A stretch of DNA of 64,000 bases from Pseudomonadota bacterium (GCA_018819925.1 JAHJPG010000087.1:1-64000); one strand, 5' to 3'; positions 15,961-25,597 are shown, counted from the first letter of the stretch. Translations and numbers: made by a program. Notes: a model not told the origin generated them from the letters alone.

Positions 15961-15986
15961 CATGAAATTTGACGTCTTTGGGGCGG

Positions 15987-16268
15987 TTAGCGGGCGTGGG
16001 CCCTCTTGGAAGCCTTGATGGGGTTGAGGTTCTTGGGGCCTTCTTTGGCTTCGCCCTTGACGTGGGTGGCGAAGTTGCAGTTGCCATAGCGCCACTTGGC
16101 GGCCGGGTCGGGGTAGCTCTTGCAGTAGACCATGTCGCCCACGGTCACGTTGCGCTCGCAGCCCAGGCAAGGTTCAACCGCCGGATGACAGGTGCCGCCG
16201 TTGAAACCGCAGCCTTTTTTGCCCATGAAACCGCATTCCTGCCCAGCGCGGGTGGTGTTGCACAACAT
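15987..16268 (-). CDS. PxxKW family cysteine-rich protein
   Basis: This 93-residue protein has nine cysteines, in KGCGFNGGTC, EPCLGCERN, VYCKSYP and YGNCNFATH. It also has the family signature PDPAAKW near residue 62. The spacing suggests metal or iron-sulfur binding, but the role is unknown; the family is seen mainly in anaerobic delta-type proteobacteria. The ATG at 16268 is preceded by AAGGAG at a proper distance. An upstream ATG at 16316 lacks a site and adds a non-conserved leader. The gene is monocistronic with its own terminator. Confidence 0.85.
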   Translation of the reverse strand: MLCNTTRAGQECGFMGKKGCGFNGGTCHPAVEPCLGCERNVTVGDMVYCKSYPDPAAKWRYGNCNFATHVKGEAKEGPKNLNPIKASKRAHAR

Positions 16269-16352
16269 CTTCTTCAACTCCTTGCCGAATCGGTAACTAT
16301 AATAAGGCTCACCCAAGCCGTGGCGGCAGAGTGGCCCTTAAACACATAAACG

Positions 16353-16378
16353 GCGGGCTCGGCAAGGGCCGAGCCCGC
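16353..16378. repeat. Perfect 11-bp GC-rich hairpin
   Basis: GCGGGCTCGGC (16353-16363) pairs perfectly with GCCGAGCCCGC (16368-16378) around a four-base loop. It lies in the divergent gap between the PxxKW gene and lysS, where a terminator of either gene is not expected. Neither side carries a clean T-run. Confidence 0.6.
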
Positions 16379-16398
16379 ATGGCCATGAAGTATGGTTA

Positions 16399-16427
16399 GC
16401 AAACCCTTGCCTGTCAAGGGGCTTTTT
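16399..16427 (+). terminator. Terminator-like hairpin in the gap before lysS
   Basis: CCCTTG (16404-16409) pairs with CAAGGG (16415-16420), and AGC/GCT can extend it. GCTTTTT follows on the plus strand. No annotated plus-strand gene ends just before it, so it may end a short RNA that includes the hairpin at 16353-16378. Confidence 0.45.
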
Positions 16428-16453
16428 AAAAAAAATGCGGCAGGTATCCGATC

Positions 16454-16482
16454 TTGACAAAACCGGGGGGGCGGCGTAGATA
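16454..16482 (+). promoter_or_regulatory. Possible promoter of lysS and the envelope gene run
   Basis: TTGACA (16454-16459) is followed after 17 bases by TAGATA (16477-16482). Transcription would start close to 16489. The -35 box is perfect while the -10 box is weak. Confidence 0.5.
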
Positions 16483-16553
16483 AAGTAGCCTAGTTCATGA
16501 ACAAACCCGATGAAGCCCCGGCCGGGGCGGGCGGCGGGCGGATAGAGGCGGCA

Positions 16554-18089
16554 GTGGCAAAAAACCAGCAAAAATCAAATCAGGACCCCGCGCAGAACTC
16601 GGCCGGCGACGAAAACACCCTGGTCAAGCAACGGCGTCAGAAGGCCGAACAGATCAAGGAGTTGGGCTTAAGCCTCTACCCCAACACCTTTCGTCCCCGC
16701 GACTCCATCGGCGCCCTGATAAAGACTTGCGGCCAGCTGGACGCCGCCCGTCTGGAATCCCAGGAAGCTTTTAAATATTCCTTGGCCGGGCGGATCATGG
16801 CCATCCGCTCCTTTGGCAAGGCCGCTTTTTTAAAGATCACCGACCGCACCGGCAGCCTACAGCTACACCTGGAAAGGGACCTGCTGCCTCCCGAGCAGTT
16901 CAAGCTGTTCAAAAAGTTGGACGTGGGCGACATTATCGGGGTGATGGGCCACTTGTTCCGCACCCGCACCCGCGAACTCACCTTGAAGGTGGAGCAGCTC
17001 AACCTGGTGACCAAGGCCATGCGGCCGCTGCCCGAGAAGTTTCACGGGCTTACCGATGTGGAGCAGCGCTACCGCCAGCGTTATCTGGACCTCATCATGA
17101 ACGAGCAGGTCCGCTCCATTTTCCAGGCCCGTTCGACCATTGTTTCCACCTTGCGCAATTTCCTCACCGACCGGGATTTCCTGGAGGTGGAAACCCCCAT
17201 GATGCAGGCCATCCCCGGCGGAGCCACGGCCCGGCCCTTTGAAACCCACCACAACGCCTTGAACATGAAGCTTTACCTCCGGGTGGCCCCGGAGCTTTAC
17301 CTCAAGCGCCTGGTGGTGGGCGGTCTGGAGCGGGTGTTCGAACTCAACCGCAACTTCCGCAACGAGGGGGTGAGCGTCCGGCACAACCCCGAGTTCACCA
17401 TGCTGGAGTTCTATCAGGCCTACGCCACCTACGAAGACCTCATCACCATGACCGAGGAGATGTTCGGCAAGGTGGCCATGGCGGTGACCGGCTCCCTCAA
17501 GTTTGACTACCAGGGCCGGCCCATAGACCTGACCCCGCCTTGGCAGAGCATCGATTTCCGCAGCTCCCTGCTGGAAATGGGCGGGGTGCCGCCGGAGGTG
17601 CTCTTTGACCGGGAAAAGGCCCTGAACATGTCCACCTCGCTTGGCGGGGTGCATCAACGGGGAGATAACCTGGGCAAGGCCCTGGCCAAGATCTTCGACG
17701 TCACCGTGGAAACCAATCTGTGGCAGCCCACCTTTGTCACCGGCTTCCCCCGCGACATCAGCCCTCTGAGCCGCACCAGCGACCTGGACCCGGACATAGT
17801 GGACCGCTTCGAGTTCTTCATCGCCTGCCGGGAGATGGGCAACGGCTTCAGCGAGCTTAACGACCCCGACGACCAGCGCAGCCGCTTCAACGAGCAGGTG
17901 GCCCAGCGCGAGGCCGGTGACGACGAGGCCCAGTTCATGGATTTGGACTATGTCCGGGCCCTGGAGTTCGGTATGCCTCCCACCGCCGGCGAGGGTGTGG
18001 GCATAGACCGGCTGGTGATGCTCATGACCGATCAGCCCAGCATACGGGAGGTCATACTTTTCCCGTTGCTTAGGCTTGAGCAGGGGTAA
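16554..18089 (+). CDS. lysS: Lysyl-tRNA synthetase, class II
   Basis: This enzyme charges tRNA-Lys. It has an N-terminal OB fold (about residues 55-150) and a class II catalytic core: motif 2 in [20 protein letters not shown] and motif 3 in [20 protein letters not shown]. The frame is open from an ATG at 16497, but I place the start at the GTG at 16554. AGAGG precedes the GTG, the ATG would lie almost on the predicted transcription start, and the resulting 511 residues fit the usual length of about 505. The start remains uncertain. lolC begins at its stop codon, so lysS heads the envelope gene run. Confidence 0.93.
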   Translation: MAKNQQKSNQDPAQNSAGDENTLVKQRRQKAEQIKELGLSLYPNTFRPRDSIGALIKTCGQLDAARLESQEAFKYSLAGRIMAIRSFGKAAFLKITDRTGSLQLHLERDLLPPEQFKLFKKLDVGDIIGVMGHLFRTRTRELTLKVEQLNLVTKAMRPLPEKFHGLTDVEQRYRQRYLDLIMNEQVRSIFQARSTIVSTLRNFLTDRDFLEVETPMMQAIPGGATARPFETHHNALNMKLYLRVAPELYLKRLVVGGLERVFELNRNFRNEGVSVRHNPEFTMLEFYQAYATYEDLITMTEEMFGKVAMAVTGSLKFDYQGRPIDLTPPWQSIDFRSSLLEMGGVPPEVLFDREKALNMSTSLGGVHQRGDNLGKALAKIFDVTVETNLWQPTFVTGFPRDISPLSRTSDLDPDIVDRFEFFIACREMGNGFSELNDPDDQRSRFNEQVAQREAGDDEAQFMDLDYVRALEFGMPPTAGEGVGIDRLVMLMTDQPSIREVILFPLLRLEQG

Positions 18090-19315
18090 TGCGGTTCGAG
18101 GTTTTTCTGGCCCTCCGCTTTCTGCGCGCCCGTCAGCATGCCTTTATCAATTTGATTACCGTCCTGTCTATGGCCGGGGTGTCTCTGGGGGTGTGCGCCC
18201 TTATCGTGGTGCTCAGCGTCATGAACGGGTTCCAGGACGAGTTCACCAAAAAAATCGTGGGCATGAACTCCCATGTCACGGTTTACAAGGCCGGCGGGGT
18301 CATTGAAAGACCCCAGGCGGTGGCGGACAAGCTGAACCAGATGCCCCAGGTGGAGGGCGTCTCGTCCATCATCTACGGCCAGGTGATGCTGGTGGCTCCG
18401 GCCGCGGCCAGCGGAGCCATCTTATATGGTCTTGACGCCCCGGATTCGCCCAAGGCGCGCGAACTGGCCGCCCACCTGGTGGAAGGCGATCTGGCCGCCC
18501 TGGCCCGGCCCACCCCGGGCGGGCTGTGGGGGGTGCTGGTGGGCTCGGCCCTGGCCCGGCGACTGGGCCTGGGAACCGGGTCGGTAGTCAACATAATCAA
18601 CCCGTTGGGTGAGGACACTCCGGTGGGGCGGGCCCCCAAGAGCGAGCCATTCCAGGTGGTGGGGCTCTTTGAGTCGGGCCTGTACCAGTTCGACTCCTCC
18701 ATCGTTTTCGTGGGTCTGGCCGCTGGCCAGCGCTTCCTGGGCCTGGGGCAGGGGGTCAGCGGCATGGAGGTGATGCTCAAGGATCTTTACCAGGCTCCCG
18801 TGATGGCCCAGGAAATAGGGCGCATCTTGGGGCCCATGTACTTCGCCCGCGACTGGATCAGCACCAACAAGAATCTTTTCGCGGCCCTGAAGCTGGAAAA
18901 GATCGCCATGTTCGTGATCCTAATACTCATCGTGTTCGTGGCCTCCTTCGGCATCGTGAGCAGCCTGATTATGATGGTGATGGTGAAAACCCGCGACATC
19001 GGCATATTGAAGGCCCTGGGGGCCACCCGGTCCAGCTTGAGGCGGGTGTTCGTGCTGCAAGGCCTGGTGATCGGCTTGGTCGGGACCGTGGTTGGAGTGG
19101 CCGGCGGGCTGGTGCTGTGCTGGCTTTTGTCCCGCTACCATTTCATCGAGCTGCCCAAGGCGGTGTATCCCATCAATACCCTGCCGGTGCAGGTGGATCC
19201 TCTGATGGTGGCCACCGTGGCCAGCGCGGCGGTGCTAATTAGCCTGTTGGCCACCATTTATCCCGCAAGAGTGGCCGGCGGCCTGGACCCGGTGAAGGCT
19301 CTGCGATATGAATAG
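18089..19315 (+). CDS. lolC: Lipoprotein-releasing system permease LolC/LolE-like
   Basis: This 408-residue inner-membrane protein belongs to the FtsX/MacB permease family. It has an N-terminal membrane segment (about 20-45), a large periplasmic domain (about 50-265) and three C-terminal segments near 270-300, 325-355 and 375-400. The end reads YPARVAGGLDPVKALRYE, as in LolC/E. With LolD it releases lipoproteins for transport to the outer membrane. Only one permease gene is present, so it may work as a homodimer in place of LolC-LolE. Its ATG overlaps the lysS stop by one base. Confidence 0.92.
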   Translation: MRFEVFLALRFLRARQHAFINLITVLSMAGVSLGVCALIVVLSVMNGFQDEFTKKIVGMNSHVTVYKAGGVIERPQAVADKLNQMPQVEGVSSIIYGQVMLVAPAAASGAILYGLDAPDSPKARELAAHLVEGDLAALARPTPGGLWGVLVGSALARRLGLGTGSVVNIINPLGEDTPVGRAPKSEPFQVVGLFESGLYQFDSSIVFVGLAAGQRFLGLGQGVSGMEVMLKDLYQAPVMAQEIGRILGPMYFARDWISTNKNLFAALKLEKIAMFVILILIVFVASFGIVSSLIMMVMVKTRDIGILKALGATRSSLRRVFVLQGLVIGLVGTVVGVAGGLVLCWLLSRYHFIELPKAVYPINTLPVQVDPLMVATVASAAVLISLLATIYPARVAGGLDPVKALRYE

Positions 19316-19348
19316 GGCCGGTAAACTGCTGATCCGAGGGGTCGAGAC

Positions 19349-20059
19349 TTGACAGACGAGCCCAGATACATTCATATAAAGCAGCTTAAAAAGACGTACT
19401 TTGGGCCACAAGACAAGGTCGAGGTGCTCAAGGGCGTCGACCTTACGGTGGCCAAGGGCGAAACTGTCGCGGTGGTGGGCGCCTCGGGAGTGGGCAAGTC
19501 CACCCTGTTACATATCTTGGGGGCCCTTGACCGGCCTACGGCTGGTCGGGTTATGGTGGGAGGGCGCGACGTTTTCCAAATGGATGAAGCGGCCTTGGCC
19601 GCCTTTCGAAACCGGCATGTTGGCTTTGTGTTCCAGTTCCATCACCTGCTGCCGGAGTTCAGCGCCTTGGAGAACGTTATGATGCCCGCTCTCATCGCCC
19701 GCCAGGACAAGGCCTGGGCCCAGGGGCGGGCCATGGAGCTATTGGACGAGGTGGGCTTGGCCGACCGCAGCTCCCACCGGGTGGGCCAACTGTCCGGGGG
19801 CGAGGCCCAGCGGGTGGCCTTGGCCCGGGCCCTGGTGTTGGAGCCCAGTCTGCTGTTGGCCGATGAGCCAACGGGCAACCTTGACGAAGGCACAGGAGAA
19901 AAGGTCCATCAATTGCTGGTGAGGCTCAACCAAAGCCATGGCCTCACCACCTTGGTGGCCACCCATAACGTACGGTTGGCCGAGGCGCTGGGGCGCCGGG
20001 TGCGGCTGGCCGATGGCAAGGCCTATAGCCTGGACCAGGCTGGGCCCAGCGAGGAATAG
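19349..20059 (+). CDS. lolD: Lipoprotein-releasing ABC transporter ATPase
   Basis: This 236-residue ATPase drives the LolC permease upstream. Walker A is GASGVGKS (44-51), the signature is [15 protein letters not shown] (from 148), and Walker B is [12 protein letters not shown] (from 168). All match the LolD/MacB subfamily. The start is a TTG at 19349, supported by GAGGGG seven bases upstream and the absence of a better ATG. The stop overlaps a possible GTG of bamA. Confidence 0.93.
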   Translation: MTDEPRYIHIKQLKKTYFGPQDKVEVLKGVDLTVAKGETVAVVGASGVGKSTLLHILGALDRPTAGRVMVGGRDVFQMDEAALAAFRNRHVGFVFQFHHLLPEFSALENVMMPALIARQDKAWAQGRAMELLDEVGLADRSSHRVGQLSGGEAQRVALARALVLEPSLLLADEPTGNLDEGTGEKVHQLLVRLNQSHGLTTLVATHNVRLAEALGRRVRLADGKAYSLDQAGPSEE

Positions 20060-20067
20060 TGACGGTG

Positions 20068-22710
20068 ATGAGGAAAATTCTGCTGGCATTGGCCTTGGCC
20101 TTGCTGCTTCTGGCGCCGGCGGCGGCCCAGGCGGCCGAGGCTATGAAGGTGGTCGTCTTTCCTTTCCACGTCTTCAGCCGGGAGCCCCTGACCGACTTGC
20201 GCGGCGACGTGCAGAAGATGCTGGCGGAGCGGCTTTCCTCCATGGGGGTGACGGTTTTTCCCAACGAGGAGGTTAACCAAGCCCTCGCCGCGGCCGGACA
20301 GCCATTGGACCTGAGCCTGGCCCGCAAGGTGGCCGGGCGCCTGGGGGCGGATTTCGCCGTCACCGGATCCATCACCAAAATCGGCAACCGGGTCTCCCTG
20401 GACGCCAAGGTGCTGGATGTGCTGGGCATGCAAAGGCCCCAGTCGGTGTTCGTGGAGGGTGCGGGCCTGGATTCCATAGCCTCGCTCACCGAACGCATTT
20501 CCCGGGAGCTGGCGGTTCGGGTCAGCGGGCGGGAAAAGGTGGCCGAAGTAAAGATAGCCGGCAACCGCCGCATAGAATCCGATGCGGTCAAGGCGGCGCT
20601 CAAAACCAAGGATGGCGGCATTTTCTCGCCCCTGCTCCTGGACGAGGACCTCAGGGCCGTTTGGAAGTTGGGCTATTTTGACGACGTGAAGATCACCAGC
20701 GCCGACAGCCCCAAGGGCAAAGTGGTCACCATCACGGTCAAGGAAAAGCCCGTGGTGCGCGATGTGCGCTTTGAGGGCAACAAGGAGATCGACACCAAGG
20801 ACCTGCAGGACCAGATAGGTCTCAAGCGGTTCGCGGCGTACAAGCCGGCCGCCGTCAAGGAAGCCGAGCAGAAGATCATCCAGATGTACCGCGACAAGGG
20901 CTATTACGACGTCAAGGTGAACAGCCAGGTGATAACCCTGCCCAAGGGAGATTTGGGCATCAAGTTCACCATCGTCGAGGGCGAAAAGGTCTACGTTCAC
21001 AAGATCGAGATCAGGGGCAACAAGGCCTTCTCCGAAAAGGAGCTCAAGGAGATAATGAGCACCGGGGAGAAGGGGTGGCTTTCTTGGATCAAGGACGACC
21101 ACGTGCTTGAGTGGGCCAAGCTGGAGCAAGACGTCCAGAAGCTCAACGACTTCTACTACAACCAGGGCTACATGTCCGCCCGGGTGGGCAAGCCCGAGGT
21201 GACCCGGGCCAAGGACGGCCTGCTGGTTACCATCAATATCGATGAGGGGCCCCGTTTCAAGGTTGCCAGTGTGAGCGTCAGCGGTCAGCTCATCGTTCCC
21301 CAAAAAGAGCTGTTGGCCATGATAAAGACCAAGGCCGGCGGTTGGTACAACCGCGAACAGCTGCGCAACGACCTCACCGCCTTGCACGAACTCTACGCCA
21401 ACCGGGGCTTCGCCTACGTAGAGGTGCGTCCCCAGGTGCGGCAAAACATGAAAACCCACAGCGTGGCCCTGGACTTCCAGGTGAACAAGGGAGCCAAGGT
21501 CTACTTCGACCGCGTCATCATCAGCGGCAACACCCGCACCCGAGACAAGGTGATCCGCCGCGAGCTGGGGGTGTCCGAGGGCGATCTGTTCTCGGCCACC
21601 GCCATTCGCCAGGCCAACATGCGCCTGCACCGGCTCAACTTCTTCGAGGACATAACCATCAGTCCCAGCAAGGGCGGCGCGCCGGGGACCATGGACCTCA
21701 ACATCAAGGTCAAGGAAAAGCGCACCGGCCAGATTTCCTTCGGCGCCGGTTTCTCCACGCAGGATTCCTTCATGGTCATGGGCCAGGTCACCGAGTCCAA
21801 CCTTTTCGGCCGTGGTCAACAGGTTCAGCTCAAGGGCACCCTGGGCGGCAAGTCCACCCGATACACCCTTAGTTTCACCGAGCCTTGGCTGTTTGACCGG
21901 CCCATCAGCTTCGGCGTGGACATCTACGACTGGGAGCGCGAGTACATTCAGTACAACAAGACCGCCATCGGCGGGCGGTTGCGCTGGGGCTTCCCCACGC
22001 CCTTGGCCTACACCCGCTTCTACCTGTACTACAAGTTTGAAGAAGCCAACATCACCGACATCAACAAAAACGCCTCCTTGTACGTGCGCGACCAAGAGGG
22101 GTGGCACACCACCAGCAGCTTGAAGGGCATCATTCGCCGCGACACCCGCGACGCCAACTTCAACACCACCCGGGGTTCGGACAACAACCTGAGCACCGAG
22201 TGGGCCGGCGGCGTGCTGGGCGGCACCAACGCCTTCTACAAGATTATCGCCAACACCGGCTGGTACTTCCCCATGTGGTGGGAGACCGTGCTGGTGCTGC
22301 ACGGGCAGATAGGCTGGATGGAAGGTCACTCCGGCGGCGATCTGCCCATTTACGAGAAGTTCTTCCTGGGCGGCATCAACACCCTCCGGGGCTTCTCCTA
22401 CCAGTCGGTGAGCCCCAGGGACGAAAACGGCGACCTCATAGGTGGCGAGCGCATGTTCGTTGCCAACTTCGAGGTGCGTTTTCCATTGTTTAAAAAAGCG
22501 GGGCTGACAGGCGTGGTCTTCTACGATACAGGTAACGCCTGGACCGCGGATCAAGGATACGACTTCGGCATGCTGCGCAAGAGCGTGGGCTGCGGCATCC
22601 GCTGGATGTCGCCCATGGGGCCGTTGCGTCTTGAGTATGGCTATGTCCTGGACCCGGAGCCCGGCGACGACACCTCGAACTTTGAATTCACCGTAGGCGG
22701 GATGTTCTAA
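20068..22710 (+). CDS. bamA: Outer membrane assembly factor BamA with an extra N-terminal domain
   Basis: This outer-membrane protein of about 880 residues inserts beta-barrel proteins. A signal peptide (about 1-24, ending AAAQAAEA) is followed by an unusual domain at about 25-150, which begins MKVVVFPFHVFSREPLTDL and resembles TolB-N/FlgO-like folds. Then come POTRA repeats (from KVAEVKIAGNRRIESDAVK to about residue 490) and a 16-strand barrel with the conserved GGINTLRGFSYQSVSPRD. The C-terminus FEFTVGGMF ends in the expected aromatic residue. The start could be GTG at 20059 or 20065, or ATG at 20068; the last gives the cleanest signal peptide. It lies between lolD and skp, the usual place. 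Confidence 0.95.
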   Translation: MRKILLALALALLLLAPAAAQAAEAMKVVVFPFHVFSREPLTDLRGDVQKMLAERLSSMGVTVFPNEEVNQALAAAGQPLDLSLARKVAGRLGADFAVTGSITKIGNRVSLDAKVLDVLGMQRPQSVFVEGAGLDSIASLTERISRELAVRVSGREKVAEVKIAGNRRIESDAVKAALKTKDGGIFSPLLLDEDLRAVWKLGYFDDVKITSADSPKGKVVTITVKEKPVVRDVRFEGNKEIDTKDLQDQIGLKRFAAYKPAAVKEAEQKIIQMYRDKGYYDVKVNSQVITLPKGDLGIKFTIVEGEKVYVHKIEIRGNKAFSEKELKEIMSTGEKGWLSWIKDDHVLEWAKLEQDVQKLNDFYYNQGYMSARVGKPEVTRAKDGLLVTINIDEGPRFKVASVSVSGQLIVPQKELLAMIKTKAGGWYNREQLRNDLTALHELYANRGFAYVEVRPQVRQNMKTHSVALDFQVNKGAKVYFDRVIISGNTRTRDKVIRRELGVSEGDLFSATAIRQANMRLHRLNFFEDITISPSKGGAPGTMDLNIKVKEKRTGQISFGAGFSTQDSFMVMGQVTESNLFGRGQQVQLKGTLGGKSTRYTLSFTEPWLFDRPISFGVDIYDWEREYIQYNKTAIGGRLRWGFPTPLAYTRFYLYYKFEEANITDINKNASLYVRDQEGWHTTSSLKGIIRRDTRDANFNTTRGSDNNLSTEWAGGVLGGTNAFYKIIANTGWYFPMWWETVLVLHGQIGWMEGHSGGDLPIYEKFFLGGINTLRGFSYQSVSPRDENGDLIGGERMFVANFEVRFPLFKKAGLTGVVFYDTGNAWTADQGYDFGMLRKSVGCGIRWMSPMGPLRLEYGYVLDPEPGDDTSNFEFTVGGMF

Positions 22711-22744
22711 AACCCCATCCAAGAAGTCAAAGGGGAGACTAATA

Positions 22745-23275
22745 ATGTTGCAGTCCAAGCACAGCAAGTTTCCGATCTTTCTGGCGGTACTCCTGGCCGC
22801 GATTTGGCTGGCGCCCACTGCGGCCCTGGCCGAGGTCAAGATCGGTGTAATCAACATGGAGCAGGCGGTCAACGACTGCAAGCAGGGCAAGCGCTCCCAA
22901 GCCGAGTTGCGGCGCAAGGCGGCCAAGCTGGAGGATGAACTCAAGCAGCTTACCGAGGATGTGCAAAAACTACGCAAGGATCTTGAAAACACCGCCATGC
23001 TGCTCAAGCCAGAGGCCAAGCTGGCCAATGAGCGCGAGTTTGAGCGCAAGGCGCGGCGGCTCAACGACCGGCGCCGCGACGCCCAGCAGGAGATCCGCGA
23101 GGCCCAGCGCGACGCCTTCGCGCCCATCCTCCGGCGCATGCAGGAAGTTATCAAGGTGATCGGGGCCAAGGGCGGATACGCCCTCATAACCGAGTCGCGT
23201 AGCGCGCTTTTCTATCCCCAGAGCGCCGACATCACCAGCGCGGTTATCGCGGCCTACGACAAGAAGTTCCCGTAG
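22745..23275 (+). CDS. skp: Periplasmic chaperone Skp/OmpH
   Basis: This 176-residue periplasmic chaperone carries a signal peptide (about 1-29, ending ALAEVK). It then has [19 protein letters not shown] and a long coiled coil (about 50-135) rich in Lys, Glu and Arg, the tentacle helices of Skp. It escorts unfolded outer-membrane proteins to BamA. Length fits the family. It lies 34 bases after bamA and before lpxD, the classic bamA-skp-lpxD-fabZ-lpxA order. AGGGGAG precedes the ATG. Confidence 0.93.
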   Translation: MLQSKHSKFPIFLAVLLAAIWLAPTAALAEVKIGVINMEQAVNDCKQGKRSQAELRRKAAKLEDELKQLTEDVQKLRKDLENTAMLLKPEAKLANEREFERKARRLNDRRRDAQQEIREAQRDAFAPILRRMQEVIKVIGAKGGYALITESRSALFYPQSADITSAVIAAYDKKFP

Positions 23276-23286
23276 GGGTCAAGAGC

Positions 23287-24315
23287 GTGAATATCTCGCT
23301 GGGCCAACTGGCCCAACTTTTGGGCGGCAGCCTGGAAGGACCGGCCGAGCACGAGGTGTCGGGGCTCAAGGGCCTGGAAGATGCCGGCCCCGGGGACCTG
23401 TCTTTCCTGGCTAACCCCAAGTACGCCCCCCTGCTGGAGAAGTGCCAGGCCGGGGTGGTGCTGGTGGAGCGCGGCGTTAAGACCCCGGAAGGTCTGGCCG
23501 TGATTCGGGTGGACAACCCCTACCTTGCCTACGCCCAGGTCTTGACCCAGGCCATCGCCCGGCCCTATGAGCCCTTGGGGGTGCATCCCCGGGCGGTGGT
23601 GGAGCAGGGTGCCGTGGTGGGCAAGGACTGCTCCATCCATGCCATGGCCTACGTGGGCCCCGAGGTGGAGTTGGGCGAGCGGGTCGTGGTTCACCCCGGG
23701 GTGTACCTTGGCCGGGGAGTCCGGGTGGGCGCCGACACCGTGATCCACCCCAATGTGGTGGTGTACCACGGCTGCGTCATAGGCCAGCGGTGCATCATTC
23801 ACGGGGGAACCGTGATCGGGGCCGACGGCTACGGTTTTGTTTTCGACGGCGCGCGTCACTACAAGATTCCCCAGATCGGCATCGTGCAGATAGACGATGA
23901 CGTGGAACTGGGGGCGGGCAACACCATTGACCGCGCGGCCAACGGCCGCACCTGGATCCAAACCGGGGTGAAGACCGATGACCAGGTGCACATCGCCCAC
24001 GGCTGCACCATCGGCGAAAACTGCCTACTGGTGGCCCAGGTGGGCATCAGCGGCTCCAGCAAGTTGGGCAAGGGCGTGGTGCTGGGGGGCAAGGTGGGGG
24101 TGATTGGCCACATCACCATAGGCGACGGAGCCATGGTGGGCGGCGGTTCGGGAGTGGCCCAGCCGGTTGAAGCCGGCGCGGTGGTCAGTGGCTACCCGGC
24201 CATACCACATCGCCTGTGGCTGCGCACCAGGGGGCTGGTAAAGCGCCTGCCTGAGTTGTTCAGCCGGGTCAAGGACTTGGAAGCGCGCCTGCCACAAGGC
24301 CGGGAAGAGGAATAA
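23287..24315 (+). CDS. lpxD: UDP-3-O-acylglucosamine N-acyltransferase
   Basis: This 342-residue acyltransferase adds the N-linked acyl chain in lipid A synthesis (third step). It has the uridine-binding N-terminal domain (about 1-100, with [13 protein letters not shown]) and a left-handed helix of hexapeptide repeats (about 105-310). His238 in [12 protein letters not shown] matches the catalytic histidine of the family. The start is a GTG at 23287, eight bases after AGGGG. It lies 11 bases after skp. Confidence 0.95.
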   Translation: MNISLGQLAQLLGGSLEGPAEHEVSGLKGLEDAGPGDLSFLANPKYAPLLEKCQAGVVLVERGVKTPEGLAVIRVDNPYLAYAQVLTQAIARPYEPLGVHPRAVVEQGAVVGKDCSIHAMAYVGPEVELGERVVVHPGVYLGRGVRVGADTVIHPNVVVYHGCVIGQRCIIHGGTVIGADGYGFVFDGARHYKIPQIGIVQIDDDVELGAGNTIDRAANGRTWIQTGVKTDDQVHIAHGCTIGENCLLVAQVGISGSSKLGKGVVLGGKVGVIGHITIGDGAMVGGGSGVAQPVEAGAVVSGYPAIPHRLWLRTRGLVKRLPELFSRVKDLEARLPQGREEE

Positions 24316-24327
24316 AGGAGCGGTTAC

Positions 24328-24768
24328 ATGCCTCAAGGAGTCCTGAACCTCACTGATATCCTGGAGATACTGCCCCACCGCTATCCCCTGCTCTTGGTCG
24401 ACCGGGTCTTGGAGCTGAACCCCCCGGAGTACGTGAAGGCCCTTAAAAACGTGACCTATAACGAAGCCTTTTTCCAGGGGCACTTCCCCGGCCAGCCGGT
24501 GATGCCCGGCGTGTTGGTTATCGAGGCCATGGCCCAGACCGGGGGCATATTGGCCTATCAATCCCATCCCGAGGCCAGGGACCGCTTGTTCTACTTCCTG
24601 GGCATGGATAAAGTTAAATTTCGCCGGCCGGTGGTGCCCGGCGACCAGTTGATAATGGAGCTTACCGCCGTGCATCGCTCCCCCCGAGCCTGGAAGATGA
24701 TCGGCAAGGCCTTTGTTGACGATAAATTGGCCGTGCAGGCCGAGTTGACCGCGGCCCTGGTGCAATAG
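24328..24768 (+). CDS. fabZ: 3-hydroxyacyl-ACP dehydratase
   Basis: This 146-residue hot-dog enzyme dehydrates 3-hydroxyacyl-ACP in fatty acid elongation and competes with LpxA/LpxD for the same acyl-ACP. The active-site stretch is GHFPGQPVMPGVLVIEAMAQ with His52 and Glu66; the N-terminal ILEILPHRYPLLLVDRV is also typical. Its place between lpxD and lpxA is the common one. AAAGGAG precedes the ATG. Confidence 0.96.
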   Translation: MPQGVLNLTDILEILPHRYPLLLVDRVLELNPPEYVKALKNVTYNEAFFQGHFPGQPVMPGVLVIEAMAQTGGILAYQSHPEARDRLFYFLGMDKVKFRRPVVPGDQLIMELTAVHRSPRAWKMIGKAFVDDKLAVQAELTAALVQ

Positions 24769-24823
24769 GTTCCGGCCGGCGCCGGCCCCAAGTTTTTCTC
24801 TGAGCGCGGGAATAAGGTTTTTC

Positions 24824-25597
24824 ATGGAGATACATCCCACCGCGGTGGTTCACGAGAGCGCCCAACTGGCCCCCGGGGTCCAGGTGGGGGCCTACGCCTA
24901 CATCGGGCCCGAGGTCTCCATCGGGCCCGGCACCAGGGTTGACCACCACGCCGGCATAGAATGCCTCACCACCATCGGGGCCGACTGTCATGTCTGGCCC
25001 TTCGCCTCCATCGGCACCGACCCCCAGGACCTGAAGTTCGGTGGCGAGCGTACCTCCTTGCAGATCGGCGACCGGGTTCAGATCCGCGAATTCGTCACCA
25101 TGAACCGGGGGACCGGCGAGGGCGGAGGCGTGACCCGGGTGGGCGATGATTGCCTGTTCATGTCCTACTCCCACGTGGCCCACGACTGCCAATTGGGACA
25201 ACGGGTTATCATGGCCAACTCGGCAACCCTGGCCGGCCACGTGCATGTGGAGGACTTTGTCAACATCGGCGGCCTGGTGGCCATCCATCAGTTCACCCGA
25301 TTGGGCACCCGCGCCTTCATCGGAGGCATGAGCGGGGTGGCCCAGGACCAGCCCCCCTATTGCCTGTGCGAGGGCAACCGCTGCAAGCCCCACGGCATGA
25401 ACGTGATCGGACTGAGAAGGGCGGGTTTTGCCACCGAGACCATCGACGCCCTCAAGACCGCCTATCGTATTATCTTCCGCACCCACACCCCCATCCAAAA
25501 GGCCATGGACCAGGTGCGCGCCGAGGTTTCCGGCGTGCCCGAAGTGGACCACCTGCTGGATTTCATCGCCTCCAGTGAGCGGGGGGTTGCCCGCTAG
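24824..25597 (+). CDS. lpxA: UDP-N-acetylglucosamine acyltransferase
   Basis: This 257-residue enzyme performs the first step of lipid A synthesis. Hexapeptide repeats cover about residues 1-185 and a helical C-terminal domain follows. His120 in SYSHVAHDCQLG matches the catalytic histidine, and CEGNRCKPHGMNVIGLRR is the usual domain junction. Some relatives acylate the 3-amino sugar UDP-GlcNAc3N, a possibility here because of the Gfo/Idh gene downstream. The stop codon lies inside the left arm of the inverted-repeat element. Confidence 0.95.
   Translation: MEIHPTAVVHESAQLAPGVQVGAYAYIGPEVSIGPGTRVDHHAGIECLTTIGADCHVWPFASIGTDPQDLKFGGERTSLQIGDRVQIREFVTMNRGTGEGGGVTRVGDDCLFMSYSHVAHDCQLGQRVIMANSATLAGHVHVEDFVNIGGLVAIHQFTRLGTRAFIGGMSGVAQDQPPYCLCEGNRCKPHGMNVIGLRRAGFATETIDALKTAYRIIFRTHTPIQKAMDQVRAEVSGVPEVDHLLDFIASSERGVAR

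Noticed and set aside
16353-16378. Reading the 11-bp hairpin as terminator of the PxxKW gene or lysS
   Set aside because: Both genes start, rather than end, next to this gap, and the PxxKW gene has its own strong terminator at 15931-15960.
20023-23187. A 1054-codon open frame on the minus strand
   Set aside because: It lies opposite bamA and skp, which have clear families. The antisense translation is low-complexity (His, Gly, Val, Leu rich) and typical of mirror frames in GC-rich DNA.
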